From assembly GCA_030386875.1 (NCBI GenBank), contig CM059575.1, forward strand, positions 42,376,859 through 42,440,858: a stretch of 64,000 nucleotides of DNA, in the 5' to 3' direction. The position numbers were made by a program, and so were the translations under genes. The notes beneath the pieces are model-generated. The model saw only the letters and a list, made by a program, of their open reading frames with translations, had not been told where the DNA came from and made no database searches. This document shows, piece by piece, positions 13,001 to 28,400 of this stretch (position 1 is its first letter; each line of letters begins with the position of its first letter). The stretch comes from Morinoia aosen (taxonomy: Eukaryota > Arthropoda > Malacostraca > Amphipoda > Talitridae).

Positions 13001-16000
13001 TGGATCTTTGTTGAAAAAGACAGTAGTAGTTGCAATACATGAGAATAACCTTTTAGAATAAAACCTGCTATAGCAGGAACAAAAAATGTTTGTGTGGAAT
13101 ATAAATAAAAATGTGAGTTACTCATGGAGCTAGGATATATGGAGGGAGCATAGCCGTCTGTGAAGAGAACCAGTTTTTGAGATTTCTCCTATGCCGGTGG
13201 TAACCAATAGCCGTCTCGCAAGTGTGACGTCAGCACGGAAGCCAGTTACCTCCTGACTACGCTGGGATGCACACACGCTCGCTGAATGCTCTTCCAGCTG
13301 TTGAGTTAATCGTCAATCATTAATTTGGGATTCTAAGACTCCGGAAGATAATAAATTGTGTTTCCTCACTTGAGTACACCTATTAATATCAAAATTACTA
13401 ACAAAGATACATTTAGAGTTGAAAACTATAAAGATTACAGGCCCTTGAATATAATAAATTAGAGAGCGACTTGCACGCGCACCTCATCCTTCGATTTGTG
13501 GAGCGGTACTAATCTTGCTTTGGAAAATGGAAGGGCGAGTCGTAGAGGAGGTGAGGAGGCGAGGAGGAGCCAACTTAAGCCAAGCGTCTGTGGTTGGCTC
13601 ACGTGTGGGGCCTTGCCAATGTCCCAGTCTCCCAACTTTTGCAGCTAATTTGAACCCGATTGGAATTGGCTATGCTCCCTCCAGTATATCCTAGCTCCAT
13701 GGAGTTACTATCTTAATCCCAGTATTGAAAAGTGAAACAGGCCAGACGCACATGGAAAGTGCATTCACCATTGCTATCATGAACACAATGCCAACAAAAC
13801 ATACGAGTCATCATTCGATTCAAAGGCAATTTTTTACTACTGTGAACGCATTACATATTCATTCTTCTCGTCGATTTGAGGGAAAGTGAAGTAGAAGCTA
13901 GAGATGCGTTACTGGTGCCATTAGGTGCGAAGATACATTTTTGATATCTAGAAACTAAGACTGGGCCAAGCTAACTTATAACTGCTCACCCGGACTTTGT
14001 TGATGATGATCTTGGTGATCTCGTACTCGACGAAGGGTAAGGCGTCAGACACCTCTTTGGCAAAAGCCTCTCCTTTGAGCTCACGTCTGTGCTTGAACAC
14101 TCGCGCCTGCACCAGACAGCCACGGCCTGCAATAAGGTAGGATTGCACTCACAAGCTCGTCAAGTATATTGCACGCTACTAAAAACAACATCTTTCAGTT
14201 TTAAATAAGTCACTCGTAAGGTAGAATATATTTCTCTTGCAATTAATTCGGTTTAGTTTAATGGATCAAAACATCAATCAGGATTAAATATCGTTACATT
14301 CAAGGCTTACCACTGTTTTTACTCATTAAAGGCAATAACTGGTATGAAACTTGGCAAAATATTTCATTCATGTACATTTCGTACATATACCCGCGAAATT
14401 TAAGTTTCCAATGTGCCACAGTCAGTTATCTCGCAAAGCGGCAACGTAAACATGTCTAACGGGTAGCCATGTGAAGTAGGAAATGCTAGGATCAATCAAT
14501 AGTGTTAAAAAATCTTCCTTTACGAGCATGAAAGAGACGATAAAAAGGAAAGCTTAAATGGGTCAGAACTAAAATAATATACCAAGTAGCACGCACAGCG
14601 GCTTCCGTTTCAAGTATGTGGTCACAACTATTACACAGCAGGTAACCAGGCGCAGAATTCACTAAACAGACTCTAAATCTAAGAAATCGCTTGACGAAGG
14701 ATACGTTGCCAAGAAATATTGAAGTCTAATTCCAGATTAGATTAGGTTATAAGTTAGTTTAAGCCTCCCTAACCGCTGCAAAAATAGAGCGTATCGAAGA
14801 GAGGAAGGAGGAAGGTACCATTTAGTATGGAGATAAGAAAATGAGGAATCTATGCAGAAAGGGCATAAAAACAGTAAGATGGGAAAGAAGTTCATGAAAT
14901 AAGATAAAAGTTGAAGAAGAAAGTCAGAGGTGCTGAAAAACAGGACAGTAGTGAACCGAAAAAAGGTGGTCCTTAACATAACAAAAAACATTTTATTTCA
15001 ACAAAAAGAAGGCCTACCTAACTCTCAGCTCGGGCCTTCACATTTTTCCCCTGGGAGCGCTAATTCCCATAGATACAATAGTTGTATCCCCCTGAGGGGA
15101 GTCTAATTCCATCAAGTGCAGCTTATTCCAGGTGTCATCTTTCAGTCCAGAATTTTTCTCGGAAGCACTCACACTTATAAATAACGGAAGGTATTTAGTA
15201 TGAGAGCCCGCATTCCCGATGTTTCAGATCATTCAAAAGACGAACATTATTTGCAAAAGGAAGAATGCACGTCTGGTGTAAATAGTTCATGGAAGGTAAA
15301 AAGGAGTGTAAGAAAGGTGCATTCCTACAAGACAAGAATAGAACCAGTGAAGAATACAAGAGATCAACAAATCTTAATACAACAACGATGGGGCCTATAG
15401 CTTCATCAGGTGAGAAGTCAGGCCTTTGCTGGGGAGGCAACCAGCACACAGCAGCTGCTATTAAACTCAATTTCTGGCAACTCATCACCCAAGAATCCTT
15501 TCCATAAGAGCTTTTATGCAAGCCTGTTACTGTTGTAGTTATCCATGTGAATATTGAATTCGAATTCCACTCTATTCTGGTGTGACAGGAACCAGGAGTC
15601 GTGAGTTCAAAATAGTTTTTGTACATCACTCAGCAGTCAGCGGATGAATAACACCTCAAAATTTTGGAAAGATTCTGAAACCAAACTAGGCAGTGATTTT
15701 GTGTAACAGGGTAAGGACGAAGTCCTTGGAATAATAAAACAGCTATTATATTTTTATTTCCTTGAAAAGATATTTGCTACACTATTTATTTCGAATAAAT
15801 GTGGTGATTACGATAAATTATAATTGAATATACCTTTAACTAGCCGGAATCACAAAGCTTATGTCAGACTCGTAAGCTCCTTGTAGGTAACGCAAAAGTT
15901 TAGTGGAATTTCCTTTCGTGCCTGATGAGAGATCACAGCATCAATAGTACTGAAGAAAGTTCAGACGCCCAACTCCGAAATGGACACCAAAATCCAATGC

Positions 16001-19000
16001 GTTGAAATAAGAACAGAGGGAAGCTATGCCTACTTAATCTAAAGTTTTTGAAAATGGTCCTAAGACAACTGTTGCGTTCTGTTTGATGTGTGACGTTTAT
16101 TGCATTGGAACGTAATTGGCACTTGTTTTTGAAATGCTTTTTGGCGCCCTTAGGCGCAGGAGTCAAAATTTTGTTCGACGTACAACTTATGTCCTTCCTT
16201 CCCTGAAAAACAATGAGAACTTTCTATGTTTTGGAAATAGCAACATATAGCATGACCATGGTGGGTTTGTGACGTCTAAAGATTTGAGGACGATTTTTGG
16301 TAGTTCAAAGTTCGTTGAACAGAAGCAGGCATTGAGATATAAACCGCGGACGCAGAATTTAGGTGCCCGCTGTCACTTGACAATCTAAAATTTTGACTAA
16401 CTCACGCGCCATAGCTCAGCAATAACTGCACCTCCATCACTCATTTTAGCCAGCATAGCTCACGGGGGGTGTGTGGGTGGGGGTGGGTCGAACACACACA
16501 CAAACACCACATACACACTAGCGTCTTACTCTCAACACACACACAAACACACGCACGCACAGACATTCACACATTTACACAAACACATACATGTACTCGC
16601 ACATGCCCATGCAAGGCATACTTGTCAAATCACCACAAATCAGCAGCAACGCAATGAGATACACCATCGTCTCAAACGACCAAACAATATATATATATAT
16701 TTATATATATATATACGCAATGCCTTTCACTCGAAGCTATATGTTTAACTTTCAAACACCAAAAGCATTTCATTTACCAACAGTAAAACCGGTCATCAAT
16801 TTACCAAACTTTACTAACCACCACAGTTCAGCAGCAATCCACTTAGGTATGCTATCGTCACAAATGATAACTCAATATATATATACAGAATGTATTTCGC
16901 TCTAACCTCATTACTTTAAACACCTCAACATTCCATTTAGCAAAAGCAATATCTTTTACCAACACTGACGAAATAATACAATTGAAACCTAACCTAACCT
17001 TGCCACCAACCAAATGGTGAGAAATCATTTTTCCAAACATTTCCATGAATAACGCAGATTAACAAACGCTGGTACCCTAATTCACATTATTACTCTCACT
17101 AAACGTATGTGTTACAATTCATCCAATCTTTAAACCTCTTTTCATGTCACACCCTATCCTATCCCCACGTCAAGTAATATAACGTACGCTCAACCAACCT
17201 AAGGCAAGGCAAAGTCACCTAACCTCACCTAACGAAACATAATCGAAACTTACGTAAGCAACCCTAAGTTCACGTATCTTACTCAAGCCTAAGTAAACCT
17301 ATCTTGCTTAAATATGACGTGAACTAACTTACTCGACATTGTTTGAACTCACCAACATACAACTAAACTTTACTAATACAGGATGCCCTGTCCTGTTCTA
17401 TACTTGAAATTTAGGTCTCACTTTGTTTATCGTATTTAATTCTATCGCATTTGCCATTATTCTTCACGAATCCCAACCTTTATGTACGCTAATGTTCTTT
17501 CGTCAAACTAACTAATGACCACGCAATATCATCACATGAAGACAATGCGTTCCATAAATATTTCCGCAGAGGAGAAGTTCAGATTGCAATATTTCCCCGG
17601 TAAATTATGAATTAGGGTCTGGTGAACCTTCATCAAAACCTTATCTGACTAAAAATTCTGACGAAACATATTATATTTCGGTTTATTCATAGCTTTACAA
17701 CACTCGAATTATGTTGTTTCGAAAATGACAACTGCGCTCCATTCTTATGAAGAATTGATGATGTCCAACCTATCCATAGTGAATGGAAATTCGTTTTCAC
17801 GAATCAATGACGTCAATTGAGGCGATGTCTATTGAAAAACATTAGGTCAAATTTCGATCATTTTCCAATGAGCTCGCTTACAATATTCAAACAAAATCTT
17901 TACGGTAGAAACACCTGCAAATAAAACAGAAATTATTAACAAAACCACTTACCATGAAAACACTAAGCCAACGAAACTCAACTCAGGTATAATAGTAAAA
18001 CTTTCCAATCTGTGCATCAGAAATAGGTCAACGAATATACAACGCGCTGTCGCGGTGTTCAATTGAGGACGCAAGAAATAAAATCTTCATTTTGGGACCG
18101 CTAGGCGAGATCTAAAGCTCTCGCCGAGCGGAAGCGTTTTCGTCTTGATGCCAGTAACTTTACGAAGAAAAAACGAATTCACTTAAAATCATTTACAAAC
18201 TTTTTGAAGTTCATGACCATTTGCCATTCGCTCACAATTTTGGGTGCACTGTACACTTCACTAAAACATTCTAAGTATCATTGGCATGAATTTCATCTCT
18301 TCATCACAAATTAAAATTAAAAATTCCGCATTATTTACGACAGTATCATATCCGAACATATCTATCAAATTTATAAAACATATGCGTCTGTCAACATCAG
18401 CGGCTATATAGCTTCGAATCACTGATGTTTCTTAGTCGACATTTTTCTCGCCAAAATCAAATATTTCATGAATGGGAACAATTTCCAGTTCTTTCTATTC
18501 ATTTTTTTCTAATATGGATCGATACAGAAACCTTAATTAAATTAGGCTGAGAGGGAATTTACAAATTGTTGGAAATATACCAGTTATACCATCTGAAAAT
18601 CCCTCAATAACATTATTGAAACACGCATCACATCTACAAAATTTAGTCTCTATCAGGGACACACACACACACATTCACCATATTATAACCATTAGTTAAA
18701 GCCTAAAAATATTGTCTAAGCACTAGAATGTGATTTCCTGCAACTCACAAATGCCAGGTAAGCGATTTTGCGGCCTTCGAACAACGAATTTCTATCATTA
18801 TTGGCGATCTAATTTTTCATGTACAATTACCAAGCCTCTGGTCATAAAGAAGCTCACATTTCAAGTCCTAATCATAGGAATCTATGAGAAAACTATTCAT
18901 CCAAACTAACTTTCCTAGAAAATGCTTCGTTTAATCAAAGCATGCCGAAAGGAACCATTTTCGTGCAGTTTGAGCCACAATATCGAGAGATTTGTTCCCG

Positions 19001-22000
19001 AATGAGCTTTTTCTCTTTACGAAATAAAGAGTCAGATTCTTGTACTAGGTGCTCTTCTAATTTCTAGTTTCTAGGGACAACAAACCTGTTCAAAACACAA
19101 CACAAATTGGCACGTAAAACTGTGCCGAACGAAAAACAATTTAGCAGCTACATCTGTATAGAGATGACGAACTCTAAGTTTAATTACACTTAATTTTCGT
19201 TCATTTCCGAAACTGTAACGAAAACGCCTTGTTTTCGGTATAAACCAAAATCAGTACGCAGAATTTGCGATACCGAAATATTTGACGGTTGAAAGAACAT
19301 AGGGATCTTCCAAATACCAGGTCAGTATTTGCATAATTTTTCACGTCTAAAAATACTCATAATGCATATTTCACCTCAATCTACGAAGTAACTTCCACGA
19401 TAATGAGACTTAATTCTTATTCGGGATATAGCACACTTGATTCTCAACACGATGGTGACATTTCGACGTCCCGTATCTAAACCGAAATACAAATAAACTG
19501 ACCTAAATTCGGCACCTCGAACGAATGACCATCGTTTCTCTTCACAACGAATAATAAGCAATATTTACGCCTCTACGCTGGAGCTGATTTCCGACTTATG
19601 GCACGTTTTTTTGCTTCAACCTAATTACTAATGGTACCACTATTCAAAGCAGCTGAAGATTCATGTCTCAAACACTAAACCTCTTTGAGATATTGCAATT
19701 GAAAGTTGCCATATCGGTGTGAAAATTTGTCGAAAATGCATCGACCTACACAAGCAGCGAAGTTAGAACGCTAAACAGAAAGGTTTTCTCTGTTAGAATT
19801 GCAATAATACTACCATAATATAAGTCACAAATTCTAAACACATTTGTTCTCCATAAAGTTCCCTGTGTGAAACCAATTTGACCACTTGAAACGGGTGAAT
19901 TAATAGTCATGAATAAAAGTTATGCGAATCTGAGAGCGAAAGAAGCTAGTTAGAGTGTTTACTTTTAAGTCAAAATAAATTTGTATTAAGTTTAAGAACA
20001 CTGTAGACCTATTGAAAATTTGCAACAGGGCCTCATACAGGGAAAAACAGGGCAAAACTTTGAACTTTAACAATCACTCGAAATATATCACATCATACTC
20101 GAAAAACATTACAACATGAGCGTCTTGATGTTCGACATCCATATACAGCCTTCAAAACTCAAGCAAGCATAATTTCAGGCGCCTCACAGCTGTCACCCAT
20201 GGTCTCGATTATGGAAACTTCAATGCGTACACGGGGATAATCCATGTAATAAATCTGCGAAGTTGAAAGACATTTTCACACCCTGATTTCGCTTAAAAAT
20301 AAGATCCATTTCGATGATTTTTCCATATTCCTCAAAAACTTGAAAACCTACGACTTTGAGAAAGGTATCAATCGAAAGATCTGATCGAGACGCATTAGTA
20401 CAGTGTTTTTCAAAGACCTCAAGAAGGGGGCGTGAGGGGGGTAAGAAAAGTCAGAATTACGTATAAAACCAGTTTTTCCTGCATATTTTTAAAACCGCGC
20501 ATAATATCGAACAACGCCAAACCTATGTAAAGTAATGTTTGATAAGAAGCAAAAAGTGTTAAATAACTTTTCCTGTGCGACGCACCCTTCTCGCATATTT
20601 TTTTTCGTGATTTTTCCGACAAAAATGAGTGCTTTTAAATCACTCATTTTTAGAAAACTAACAAAGCTGACGCTTTACAAACTTGATAGGTGTGAGAAAA
20701 AGATTTAATCTACATTCTATCAAGTTTTGGAACGTGAACGCCGGGTAAAAACGCGAGGAATGGCGGCCAAAGTCAGCCTTCAAAAACGCGCGTTTTTTTA
20801 CCAAAACTTTTTCATTCATTTGAACATTTTCTCGAATACTTTTCGACTTACCGACCAAACCGTCATAAAGCCCGACATTTTCTCTACTAGTTCTGACAAA
20901 TTGATCTCCTCCAAAGCCGCAATGAAAAAGTTCTTCCTGTTTGAAATGACCCTATTTTCGTCGTTTTTTGACCTTCTGGGGGGTCTCCTATGGGGTCTAG
21001 GGGCCTGGAAAGGGGTCCGTAGTTCTTAGAATTTTCCGCTTTATACGCTCATCAAGTTTGAGCGCGCTGGCATTACGGGAAGTGTGGATTGTCTGCTATT
21101 AGGGGTATTTCCAGTATACACTCGATGCTCCACCTCTAGGCGACAAGCAATTTCGATCACTGTCCAACTTTTTTTTCTTTTCACGGGTACTATTTTTAGT
21201 CTTTTCTCGCAACCTTCACCAAAAAAAGTTCGCCCGCCGCAAGTAATAAATAGGTCACGTAACAATAAATAAAATGAAAGAATATAGACGATCAGACATT
21301 TCTTCATATTATGAACCTTCACCTACACAAAAAGTGATAGAGTAGTAAGGTGCACCTTCTCAATCAAAAGCTAATTTAATTTTTTGTTGAAAACTTATTG
21401 AACTGTGAGTTAGGAATGTAGGTTACATTGATATTTCGCACTCACAACACTTATATCACATTGCATGAGGTTATCACCGCCGATTGAATTCAACGCACTT
21501 TTACCCCTAACAGAGCAATATCAGAACAAAAATGTGCTAGCATCAGCTCTGCCAGGCGAAATGAGGATTGACTCCAAGCGCTCGCGTGAGCCGAGGTCTG
21601 TCAAGCAGAGGTCTAGCTGTCCTTGACGACCAGCTCCAGCGGTCACCGAGCGCCACAGGTGACCAGGAGCCACACCGTGTAACCCTCAAGTAAACCAGTA
21701 GCTTTCTCTATACGTAGCCTTTAGTTCCATCGAAATCGCGAATAAAATGTTTTATAATTGGCACTTCATCACATACCCAACTCTTTGCACCGAGATGAAA
21801 ACACAGACGAAATTATGGAAGGAAATATGAAATGCACTTCAAAGGAGCGGTTTTCCAAACATTTTAATTTAGTTTAAGACACTTATTTTCATCAGCCAAC
21901 ATTAGAGTATAAAATTCACGCTCAGGCGCTATGAAAATAACCAAACATTATCGAGTGCTATTCTTGTTATGAAAACAAACTTAGGCATTCTTATTCAGAT

Positions 22001-25000
22001 GGTTTTAAGAAAACTGAAAGGGAACTAGTTCTGTTTTGAATTATACCATGTGGTGAGAACTGTAAACTTAAGGATAAATGCTGGAGGCAAGCGCCATCTA
22101 AACGCTTTCTAATGCCATCATCGCACCGGAAGTTAATCGCCACTGTAAAGTATAGTAGAGTAGTCTGTAGGAGAAGTTATTTGCTTGAAATCTGTCTAAA
22201 AGGAAAAAGAGTTACAGCAAGATTGAACGCATGAAAGGTACTGTGATAAAGTAGAAATCTAAAATATCAAATAGTGAATAGTAATAGCTCAATTCTGCTG
22301 AGTACTGTGCAACTCTTTACACTTTTGATGTCAAGGTCCATCAAGTTGCTAAGCCAAAAGTGCAAGGCTTTACAACTTACTCCTAATTTCCAGATTTTCT
22401 GTCCCTGTTATCACTAACTTCACGCATTTCGACTAAAGCGGTCAAAAGAAAGGAGTAAGACATCCGAAAAATTCATTCAGGAAGGGATCTTGTAACAAGA
22501 TCGCTCTTAGCAGGAAATATTACTCAAGGATCCACGGAAGTTCAACGTTATAGTTCTGTACGAAGAGAGCATGTTCACCGATCAAATTCCAATCTCATCA
22601 CTGAAACAGGCTTTACTACACATCTTACATGAGCAGAGGCGGTGAAAACTGTGGTTATTCAGGGCAGGGCTTGATTATTTTTTTTAAATTGCGCAAATTG
22701 TTAAATAAACGGTCTCACAGCCAAAGACATGCTCTCCGCACAAAATTTCACACTGTTTGAAATGTGATGAGCAGCCTGTAACTTGAAAAAGTTCAATTAA
22801 TTTATGCACAATGATTTAAAAGATGTTAGTTTAAACCTCCCTAACCGCTAAAAAAGAGCGTTTCGAAGAGATGAATGAGGAAGGCACCATTTAGAGATGA
22901 GGGAATGTGGAATCTTTGCAGAAGGGGCACAGAAACAGTAAGTTGAGGAAGAAGTTCATGAAACAAGATAAAAGTTGAAGAAGAAAGTAGTAGGTGCTAA
23001 AAAACAGGACAGCAGTGAACCGACATAAGGTGGTTCTTAACAAACAAAAACATTTTATTTCAATAAAAAGAAGGCCTACCTTACTCTCAGCTCGGGCCCT
23101 CACATTTTTCCCCTTGAAGGGCAAATTCCCATAAATACAATAGTTGTACCCTCCTGAGAGGATTTAAACTAAGATCTAACGAGTGAAAACATAGAAATGG
23201 AGCAATGAGCAGAGATTACAAAGTTAGCAAAGGCAGCATTAGTAACACTGACCGGTGATGGGGATGCCGGGAGGAGGCTCGATTGTGGCCAGCAGGATGT
23301 CCGTGACCTTGCCGTGTCTGTGAGAGACGAAACACACCAGCATTCAGCATCTCAAATTAACTCACCCGCGCAGCTCGCTTCAGTATTCATGCGTCAAGCT
23401 CTGCTTTAACAGGTCTCCACGCAGTCTATAATTCCCCATGTACTACTGATTTGCACCTTAGAATAACTCCGTAAAAAAATCTCATAAGGCACAAGGAAAA
23501 TAATTCATGTCAACCCTTTATCAGAAACACAGATTTGGTTTAAAAAAGGTAATAATGGTGAAATTGATACAAAGTTAACATAAATATTCTACAAGAGTAA
23601 CCACAATGCAGATGACTTTTACCATAAACCTAAGAAATGATCATTATCTTGAAATAATTGGTGCTGGTAGCCATGAAAATAGCAAATTACATCACCTATG
23701 TAAATGATGCAGTTATTCCCTAAAAAAAAACACATCAAAAAATTAACTGAGCTCCGAAGGATTAACACAAAATTAGGAGATAATTATGAACTAAGTACCC
23801 GATGCTTGAACGGTGGCAAGGTTCACCACAACAAAAGTTACACTCATGTACGAAACACGACAGTTCAAAAGTGCGCATGTTTCTTGAATTGCAAGATGAG
23901 CAAGAGAATTTTTGGACAGAGTTTACTGAAAGCAAGAGGGGTTTTGCAGTGAAAGACAATGAAGATTTGTTGGGATGTGAAGAGAAGAGCATTAGGTTGT
24001 CCAAAGTGTTAAGGCCATTTCGTGTTACAGGTGAGGAAATGCGACCGGATATGTTTTTTTAATGATGAGCAGGATGAATGCCGCTTACTTGTAACTGTTC
24101 GTTTAAAAGTGCCATGTTGTATGGATTAAATGGGAAATATATACGCAAGGTATTTTGCCCCACAGAATACCTTGTACACAGAAACAGTAAATTGGGTAGG
24201 AAGAGAAAAAGCAGACGGCATGAAAACTGAAAAAAGCCAACTCGGAACGAGAGATAGCAGTCCTGAAGGTCTATCTAAAGCTAAAGTAACCCATATGCTC
24301 TCTAGGACGCAAGTCCCCATAGCATAGGAAAGACAAACCTAAACAATCTAAATCATCGCCAGCCCCTATACTTCCTGGAGGGTCGCTCTAAAAAAAGTGA
24401 TAAGTAAAATTACTCACATGACTAATTTCTCTGTGAGCTTCTTAGACGCAAGTCACCATTCCCCACACACTTTTTGGACAGAGAGCGAATGCTAGACTCA
24501 GAGGCTGAAATGAGCGAATCTTGGTGCACACATTAATGTCGGCGTCTTCAGCCAGGTTAACACCGATAGCTCAAGATGTAGAAACAATGTACTCAGACTA
24601 GCAACAAGTTCAGAAATGTTTAGCTTTCATTGATGGTCGAATATTTACCACTGACATTAAAAAAACTTCTATAGAGTACTCATTAACTCATTAACAGGAA
24701 TAATTGGGATATAGGTGGAAATATTTGGACAACCTACACAAATAAAACAAAAATAAATAAAAAAAAGACAGGAGTATGTAGAGGTAAAATTCTGAGTTAG
24801 AAAGTGTATTCAATAGAGGTCTCCTGAAAACTATTCGTTTAATTAGTTCTAGATAAAATTCTACACGTCAGTACAGATTAGTGTTACAGAAGCGTGTTCC
24901 AAAAAATACCTGCACATCATACTCAATACAATTGGAATGAACTGTAGGTGCATGTTAACAAAATTCAACAGTTAGGATTCACAAGACTTTGGACGAGCTA

Positions 25001-25409
25001 CAAAATCAACTTCTAACAGGGAGAGAGTTGCTCGAGGTTAACAGTAAGACTAAGAATTTGAATACCTGAAAGAGTGGGCATCTATTGCCTTCCAGCTCAC
25101 AGATCAATTTTATGATATACTTGGCTAGAGAGTATTAAGACAGGTGATGATCTGAGACCGATGAGACCTTACACAGTCAAGGCACCGATTTACTCTTTCG
25201 TTCATTTAAACATGCACCTACGTAAAATTTTTAATGATGAGGGTTTTTTTAATCTTTGACGATCTCAGAAGTACGCATATTCCGCAATTTTCTAATACTA
25301 CTTGGTGAGAGGTAGACTAAAATTACAGAACATCGGCAAAAACTTAAAATGTGACCTCTTATTGGAGACAAACTTTATCTACAAATATAACTGCTCCCCA
25401 GATGAACAA

Positions 25410-25453
<44 letters not shown>

Positions 25454-28400
25454 ACATGGGTTTGCTAAAGCTTCAGTTACTCAACTACATCGCACCGAAG
25501 GTCACATGGTTTAATTCGTATCTGACTCTTCCAAATGAGCACACAAGATGAACATCACTATAGCTAGACGCATAGTACAGGCCCTTATTTCCATGATGCG
25601 GGTCAACAGAGCTCCTCTATAATACTTCACAGCCGCAACGCAGCAGGCCATAGTGAAGTTACGAGAGACAAGAGGCAACAAAGCTGGAGGTGAGCAGGGA
25701 CTCACTTGCAAAGGGCGCACTTGCTGATGGCGACCTTGAAGGGAAGCTCGGCGGCATCAGCAAAGGGTGAGTGGCATACGCAGCACACTGGCTCACACAG
25801 GACGCCACTCGCGGCAGCAACTGAGCAACAGCAGCACATGACACAGTGTGGTTTGTGTATAGTGACAAGCAAACGCACTCACGCACTCCATTTTAATCAA
25901 CTAATGTTCACACATTAGATTAAATAAGCCAGATTAGATTAGAGGTTAGTTTAATCCTCCCTAACCGCTACAAAAAAAGTGTATCAAAGAAAGGAAGAAG
26001 GAAGGCACCATTTAGTATAGATATTAGGGAATGCGGAATCTATGCAGAAAGGGCATAGAAACAGTAAGTTGGGAAAGAAGTTAATGAAACAAGATAAAAG
26101 ATGAAGAAGAAAGTAGTAGTAGCTGAAAAACAGGACAGCAGTGAACCGAAAAAGGGGGTCCTTAACATAGAAAAAAAAAATTTACAAAAAGAAGGCCTAC
26201 CTAACTTTCAGCTCTGGCCCTCACATCTTTTCCCCCTGGGAGCGCTAATTTCCATAGATACAATAGTTGTATCCACCTGAGGGGGATTAAATAAGCCAAT
26301 TTAAGACTTCCTAACCACAACAAAGGTGTTCCAAAGAGAGGAAGAGACCATTCAATGTGGAGTCTAAGGAACGGGCAATCTATGCACAAGACGTGTTCTC
26401 ACACGAGACTCCCTGCGTATAGAAAAAGGAAGTTAAGAAAGAAGTCTATCAAACAGGATAGAAGTTTAATAATAAAGTAGTAGGTACTGAAAATTAGGAC
26501 AGCAGTAAACCGATTAAAAAAAATGGTCCATAACAAAGTAAAAAAATTATTCTATTCTGTACAAGCTCACATCATAGCTTAGGATCTCACATTTTCTCCC
26601 CGGGAGTGATAATTTCCATAGAAACAATAGTTGTATTCCTCTCAGGAAATATATTAGTTCATTTTAAAGACAAACTTAACTCATACTATTTATCCTAGTT
26701 TAGCTCCATACCTGATCACTGGAGTACGTGACAGGTTACCAGATTCGTTCCCAAAAGTTCATTTTCGACTTTGTTGGTGAATATAGTACCATCCCATAGG
26801 TTTCATCCGGCCTACTTTTATTTATCTCGACAATGGGTGCACGCCTCTTTTATATACCATCATGTGAGCAAGCCTCACAAGCCACTGACCACGGTAGCCT
26901 ACATCATGATTTATTCACACCTAAGGCTTTTCTGCTTCCACGTGTCAGAGTTTTAAATTTGAAGTCGTAGCGTTTATTGTAAATATAGCACAGAAGATCT
27001 TCTTTAGAAATGATATTTATGGATATTTATTGCACTGAAGCGCGGTTTTAGGGTAGGAAAAGGTAACACTGCACAGCTTCCCCTAGCAAACCTTGGCTAT
27101 AAGCAGTGCACAACCTGCTACACGGAACTGGCAGACTCAGAGACAGACCAGAGTAAAAAGACGCTGTCAGTCAGCGTGAATGTCTAACGAATCGTCTTGT
27201 GGTCTTAAGTACAAGCACTGGCAAGCAACATAGCGCAAGCCTTTGAGTTTGAGATTCAATCACTTGAATTGCAGCTTGCAGAATTCTTGCCAGTTCTGCA
27301 TCTTACCCAGCATCACAAATAGCAGCCATGATATGCACAAGCCTTCTATCTTGCAGAAGATTCGGTTACTTTGTAACAGTATTCCCTTCAGCGAACGTTA
27401 GCACTTTAATTATGTACTTTCTATTTGTGAATGATTCCAATTACATCTACAAGCGTATCTAAATCCTTTCATGGTATACGATAGTTATAACCAAGTTCGA
27501 GGAATTCTATGATTATTTTCCGGTAACCATCAGACATTTCTCCGACCTCAACTACATTTCTTAGCATTGTAATGATGCTGTTAGGTGCGATGTCTGTGAC
27601 GGTTACAATATCCTGTAGGAGTAATTTCAAAAATAAAAAGTAAAGCAACATGAAAGAAGCCAAAATATTCAAGGTAAAATAAGTGTCATAATTATTTTAA
27701 ATGTGTTAGACATGAAGTTACAACATAGAGATTGGCACATTAATGAGTTGTAACAAGTTTGAATATAAAGTAAGTTTTTGATGGGCTTTGGCTACCATCT
27801 CTCACAATGAGCTCTTAAGATACAATAGAACAATTACTGCTGAATTAAACAGTCAGGAACTGGAAAGGCTTCCCAAAGCTGTAGCTCTTAAGTGTCCTGT
27901 TGTAGGAATTCCAAAGGGATCAACTCTACATCAAGAACGAGCACCGAGTTAATCATGACATATACGATTTCAAGTAAAATTCAAGCCTTTGGCAAAGGAT
28001 CATTGTTCTTCCGCTCTCATTTTGGTAAATTTTTCTCTCTTCAGCCATCAGATTTTTATCTTTCTCCTAGTTTAGACAGCAATTTGAGGTAGAAAAGCTA
28101 AATTCTAGAGATTGTAACGAAAAAAAGACGAAAGTTTCCTTTTAATAAAACGATTCCAAATTTCGGAGACGGAGACTTTCAAGTAGAGAAATAAATTTCT
28201 CCTAATTACAGGGTGAGCATTCAAACTGACATCACCAAAGAAAACATAACAGTAGAACTTAAGTTATAAAATAAAACTTTATTCCACATTTTGCCATTTT
28301 CAATGCAAAAAATTCTTCACAATACATGGATCCAGGCATGTAGACAGCGATGAAATGTGAATATGTGAATTCATAGGTACAAGTATATGTTTAACAATCG

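Noticed and set aside
16985-17235. Telomere-type CCTAA repeats suggesting a chromosome end
   Set aside because: Only a few scattered, imperfect units within an intron. Similar words occur near 61380-61460. They hint at insect DNA but are not telomeric arrays.
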